DNA from: Sphingobacteruim zhuxiongii
GTDB lineage: Bacteria > Bacteroidota > Bacteroidia > Sphingobacteriales > Sphingobacteriaceae
Assembly (NCBI RefSeq): GCF_009557615.1
Contig: NZ_CP045652.1
Coordinates: 3,844,001 to 3,908,000, forward strand
Direction: 5' to 3'
Length of the DNA: 64,000 nt
Positions 60,950-64,000 of this stretch are shown one piece after another (position 1 is the stretch's first letter; each line of letters starts with the position of its first letter). The notes under the pieces are model-generated. The model saw only the letters and a program-made list of their open reading frames with translations, was not told where the DNA came from and searched no databases. The position numbers and the translations under genes are program-made.

Positions 60950-62053
60950 TTACAAACTAACCATGATTAGCTTAAATCCCTCTTTCGTTCTTAAAAAATG
61001 TAAGTGAGTTTGCCGCTTAGAAAAATCCTTGGACTGATTAATCACGAAATTAACGGAAGGATATTTCCAATCATTGGAAAATCCACAAGGATCATAATAT
61101 TCTTTGTATAAAGCCGATTCAAAAATAAATGGATTTAAGCCATCAAGCGTAAAAAAACATTGATCACGATTTGCCGTTAATTTCTGTAATTCCTTCTGAA
61201 CAGCTTGATAAAAACGGTAAACAAATTCTTCCTTTGGAAGGGCAATCCACCCTAACTTATCATCCGAATATGTAACTTCCTCAAAACAGAAACTCGCTAA
61301 CTTTTCCGGGCTTAGCCCCGTGCTTAGTAAGGTTGCAATTTGCTGTTCGAGTTCTAACTCATAATTTATAAAACTATAATATTTTCCATTGACCCCTTTA
61401 AACGAATTCCTTGTCGGATCAGCAGAAGGTTCTTCACTAATCGAAACGCTATAATAATTTAGATCGTCATTATAAGGAAACCGTTCAACAAGTACTTGAT
61501 TCAGCGTGTCGATCAATACCTCCTGCCCTGCCTCCCAAACATAATGTTCATCAGTTTGATTCCCTTGATTATCCTTGAGGTACCTTTTTTTTGCCCCTTT
61601 CAATCCGATGATCAATCCGTTCCTAACTTTCGTTAGTCCATCGTACTCAGCAGGTATCTGAATCTCACCACGGGAATTAAAAATCCCTACTTTATCACTT
61701 TTCTTATCCCTAAATCTGATAAATCCTTCATTTTCACAATCGGGTGTATTATCAAAAAAATATATACTATCATGTCCAACGATGTTCCCAGACTTTGTTA
61801 AGAAATATCCGTCCCAGATATCTCCATCTGCCTTTCCAATCGTCATAATACTTTCAAAACTTCTAGCAACATTCAAATATGGCAGATAAATCGAATCCAA
61901 GCGGATTTGACCATGCTGGTCTTTAAAACCTACTGCAGTACTATCTTTGTTATAAAAGCTTTCCCATCGATCAATCTTCTCCTGTCCATTTGCTAGCTGT
62001 ACAAAAAAGAAAAGTCCAAATAGGATTAAACAAATTTGATGTCTTAAACTCAT
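60950..62053 (-). CDS. WG-repeat secreted protein
   Basis: The 367-aa product has a signal peptide (residues 1-23, ending LANG) and degenerate WG-type repeats: VGFKDQHGQIRLDSIYL, FLTKSGNIVGHDSIYF and VGIFNSRGEIQIPAEYDGL. A C-terminal region (about 210-367) is less repetitive and has GWIALPKEEFVYRFY and a final KLIMVSL. It is a second WG-repeat protein about 9 kb from the one at 50497, with lower repeat regularity. Function unknown. Confidence 0.82.
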   Translation of the reverse strand: MSLRHQICLILFGLFFFVQLANGQEKIDRWESFYNKDSTAVGFKDQHGQIRLDSIYLPYLNVARSFESIMTIGKADGDIWDGYFLTKSGNIVGHDSIYFFDNTPDCENEGFIRFRDKKSDKVGIFNSRGEIQIPAEYDGLTKVRNGLIIGLKGAKKRYLKDNQGNQTDEHYVWEAGQEVLIDTLNQVLVERFPYNDDLNYYSVSISEEPSADPTRNSFKGVNGKYYSFINYELELEQQIATLLSTGLSPEKLASFCFEEVTYSDDKLGWIALPKEEFVYRFYQAVQKELQKLTANRDQCFFTLDGLNPFIFESALYKEYYDPCGFSNDWKYPSVNFVINQSKDFSKRQTHLHFLRTKEGFKLIMVSL

Positions 62054-62088
62054 TAACCTAAAGTACTCAAAAAATATGAGTAAAATAA

Positions 62089-62122
62089 AAAAGCCAGATC
62101 ATCTGAGGAGAATCTGGCTTTT
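62089..62122 (-). terminator. terminator of the HTH gene
   Basis: Arms 62089-62099 and 62112-62122 (aaaagccagat/atctggctttt) form an 11-bp stem with a 12-nt loop. On the minus strand it is followed by ATTTTA. It lies 22 bp after the stop codon of the HTH gene. Confidence 0.82.
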
Positions 62123-62144
62123 AAATATTTTAAATCTCTTTCTA

Positions 62145-62564
62145 CTATCCCTTCTTCTTCTTTCCTTTTTTCTTTCCCATGGCTTCAATATATTTGTTCA
62201 ACGCATTGATTGTCATTTCCTGAGAATTTATCGTTGTCTGTTGCGCCGAAATAACCTTTTCTAAGGCTTCAATGACCGCATTACTTTGTTCAATTTCGTC
62301 AATTTTCGATGGCAGCGTTAAGGCTTGATGATCTGCGTCTGCAGTGCTTCCACGAAACATCCCACCAGCGCCATTCAATAACCATTCTGGATCAATATCC
62401 GAGTGTGAAGCTAAAATACTAGCCACCGCGTCAGAACCTAATGCAGATGTTTTTTGAATACCTTTGAAATTAGCGTAGGATAGCCCCAAATCTCGAAAAA
62501 ATTCAATTTTTGAGATTCCTTTTACCTCTGCGATATGGAGAACACGTTCTTTAATATTGGTCAT
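62145..62564 (-). CDS. phage-repressor-like HTH protein with basic tail
   Basis: The 139-aa protein has an N-terminal helix-turn-helix of the repressor type (residues 1-45, KGISKIEFFRDLGLSYANFK) followed by SHSDIDPEWLLNGAGGMFRG, typical for XRE-like proteins of Bacteroidota. Residues 80-130 predict a coiled coil with the repeated TINSQEMTINAL, and the last ten residues are almost purely Lys and Gly (KKKGKKKKG). It is transcribed alone. Unlike most phage repressors there is no peptidase S24 domain. It may be a nucleoid-associated or local regulator. Confidence 0.82.
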   Translation of the reverse strand: MTNIKERVLHIAEVKGISKIEFFRDLGLSYANFKGIQKTSALGSDAVASILASHSDIDPEWLLNGAGGMFRGSTADADHQALTLPSKIDEIEQSNAVIEALEKVISAQQTTINSQEMTINALNKYIEAMGKKKGKKKKG

Positions 62565-62691
62565 TTCCTAGTCGATTATTAATATTGGATAAAATTAAGA
62601 CTTATTCTCGATAAAAGTTAAAAGTATTAAATAACTAACGAAAAATTAATATTAAATATCAGGAATTATTACTAGTGTTCTGAAAAACCCC

Positions 62692-63330
62692 TTAATTTTT
62701 TACCTTTTTGTAGACATAACGCACATTGCAGTACATGACGGTATCCGTTTTCTCTGTCATATGTTTAATCGTTGGAAAATGATATTCATTACCCCAGAAG
62801 AAATCATCCTTACTCGCATATCCCTCACTATCGTCGCTTAAATCGAAGGAGATATTTGGACGTTTCTTATGCAAAGTCGAAAAATTACGCTCATAATAAA
62901 TATGTTGTCGATCAGACGGAAATCTACCATAGTACTGCCAAAAATTAGCATAGATATTCCACCGAAATAAAGAATCACTTTGTCCGACTTTAAATTGAAA
63001 TTTGTTAGCCTCGTATTGCTCAGGATATTCTGTCAGGACATCTTTAAATACCCTCAACGAATCTTTAGCACGAGACTCTATTGCATTTATCCCACCCAAT
63101 TTAACCCATAAATAATCGCGAACAGGGCGCTTAAGCCGTTCTTCAACCCCACCATCTTTTGAACCAACGAAGAGCTTGCTCTCAACGATTTCGATTTTTT
63201 CAAGCTTGTAAATCATAACCTCTTTAGCTGTAATAACGGAACGGACCTTATCATCCTTACTACAAGAAGAATTAACAAACAGACACAAACCAGTAATCAG
63301 AAAGAAAACACAACAAGAAACACGGCTCAT
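62692..63330 (-). CDS. hypothetical lipoprotein
   Basis: The 212-aa product has a lipobox VNSSC (Cys23) followed by SKDDKVR. ATG 63330 is chosen over a TTG at 63363. The mature part has several aromatic-rich segments (FRWNIYANFWQYYGRFPSDR and YASKDDFFWGNEYHFPTIKH), suggesting a beta-rich ligand binder. No family recognised. It is separated from the partial gene on its right by 92 bp. Confidence 0.68.
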   Translation of the reverse strand: MSRVSCCVFFLITGLCLFVNSSCSKDDKVRSVITAKEVMIYKLEKIEIVESKLFVGSKDGGVEERLKRPVRDYLWVKLGGINAIESRAKDSLRVFKDVLTEYPEQYEANKFQFKVGQSDSLFRWNIYANFWQYYGRFPSDRQHIYYERNFSTLHKKRPNISFDLSDDSEGYASKDDFFWGNEYHFPTIKHMTEKTDTVMYCNVRYVYKKVKN

Positions 63331-63422
63331 AACGAAAAATATAATGCGCCTAAATATACGCAATATTTCGCCTAAAGAAATCTAATTCACAAAAAGGTAA
63401 CACAAATAAAATATTGAACTAA

Positions 63423-64000
63423 TTAAAAATTGACTAGAAGCGGAGTTTTATTATTGAAACGATAACCAATGCCCAACATGAGATAATTGGGATCTCTAAA
63501 ATCTTTAATACTATAGCCAATATGTAGAAAGGTACTGCGCGTGACCTTCGTTTTAAGCGCTAAACTCTGATATGTACCGCTAAAATCGCCGCCGCGATGA
63601 AGAATATGCGTACCAATGCCAACGCTTATGGTAAAAATTGGCATCGTGAAATCTGCTCTACCAGACAAACCAAGCGCAAGTTGTTCTTTCCAATGTGGTT
63701 TATAAAACGGCTGTTCTGTTCCAACAATATAATCCTCAGTGTAGACATTCCCACTGCCATCATAGAGCATATCGATGGAAACACCCGCACGCATTCTATA
63801 CCCTAAATTGTACATCGGCGCAAAATATGCACCAACAACGGGGTATTTGTCTGGAGACGCCACTTGGGTATTTCCAAATTCTATCCCTTTTCTACGCCAG
63901 GATCCGAACAAAACGAAATCATAACTTACATGTCTTGGGAAAGAGGGTACAAGTGCTGTTTCCACAATTTCTCCCTCTTTCGGGCGATGCTCTGTTAGAT
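63423..64000 (-). CDS. outer-membrane beta-barrel protein, possibly acyloxyacyl hydrolase-like; start cut off
   Basis: The frame stays open to the right edge, so the N-terminus lies beyond 64000; 192 codons are visible. The visible part is barrel-like: alternating aromatic strands such as GAYFAPMYNLGYRMRAGVSI, LALGLSGRADF, SVGIGTHILHRGGDF and LMLGIGYRFNNK. This pattern recalls PagL-like lipid A deacylases annotated as acyloxyacyl hydrolases in Bacteroidota, with a His in GTHILHRG, but catalytic residues cannot be confirmed. The apparent internal GTG start at 63965 is not needed, since upstream codons are open. Confidence 0.6.
   Translation of the reverse strand, partial: LTEHRPKEGEIVETALVPSFPRHVSYDFVLFGSWRRKGIEFGNTQVASPDKYPVVGAYFAPMYNLGYRMRAGVSIDMLYDGSGNVYTEDYIVGTEQPFYKPHWKEQLALGLSGRADFTMPIFTISVGIGTHILHRGGDFSGTYQSLALKTKVTRSTFLHIGYSIKDFRDPNYLMLGIGYRFNNKTPLLVNF

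Noticed and set aside
1..64000. tRNA, rRNA, tmRNA genes and CRISPR arrays
   Set aside because: Gaps between genes were read for cloverleaf-like or regularly spaced repeats and none was found; short RNAs without strong sequence signatures could still be missed.

Overview
The window looks like chromosome from a Sphingobacteriaceae member, most likely Sphingobacterium. The support is two SusC/SusD pairs, a FecI/FecR system feeding a SusC with an N-terminal STN domain, many short-spacer lipoproteins, AT-rich DNA with few Shine-Dalgarno sites, DUF4843, PKD-like and DUF5687 families known from Bacteroidota, and the miaB / sigma-54 activator / lptE / TPR / secG gene order. The genus is an inference from gene content.

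Positions 1-2.3 kb: a cut-off TPR protein and two small envelope proteins. Positions 2.3-13.1 kb: a uronate locus. On the minus strand kduI, a secreted DUF4861 protein and kduD are packed with gaps of 1 and 3 nt, followed after a 382-bp leader by susC and susD. A divergent hexuronate-type MFS transporter and a LacI-type regulator complete it. KduI and KduD turn 5-keto-4-deoxyuronate into 2-keto-3-deoxygluconate, so the locus handles products of polyuronate lyases, although no lyase or glycoside hydrolase is visible here. A perfect 14-bp palindrome in the divergent promoter region is a candidate LacI operator.

Positions 14.2-26.3 kb: an ECF sigma factor, its FecR anti-sigma factor, an STN-containing SusC, SusD, DUF4843 and PKD-like lipoproteins, a secreted two-motif retropepsin-like aspartic protease and a secreted TlpA-type thioredoxin, all on the plus strand and ending in a 21-bp symmetrical terminator. 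It reads as a sense-import-process locus with peptide or protein as a plausible but unproven substrate.

Positions 26.4-36 kb: a large TPR protein, an NTF2-like protein, an apparently complete IS3-family element (24-bp terminal repeats, TAT target duplication, DD35E transposase needing a -1 frameshift), an aldo-keto reductase, small secreted proteins, an M90 (MtfA-like) peptidase and groES-groEL. Positions 36-50 kb: mainly housekeeping (secG, lptE, an orphan sigma-54 activator, miaB, rlmD, pheS, ssb, mutY) with an OmpA-type lipoprotein, a possible glycosyltransferase and a TetR regulator. Positions 50-64 kb: a WG-repeat protein, an M1 peptidase, an ABC exporter with DUF5687 permease, a four-gene DevBCA/MacAB-like tripartite exporter, a GNAT acetyltransferase, a second WG-repeat protein, a phage-repressor-like HTH protein, a lipoprotein and a truncated outer-membrane beta-barrel gene.

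No tRNA, rRNA, CRISPR array or prophage was recognised. The least explained parts are the kduI-DUF4861-kduD cluster, the retropepsin/TlpA SusCD locus and a degenerate 11-nt tandem repeat at 13246-13300. All calls come from reading the sequence and translations; no database search was run.
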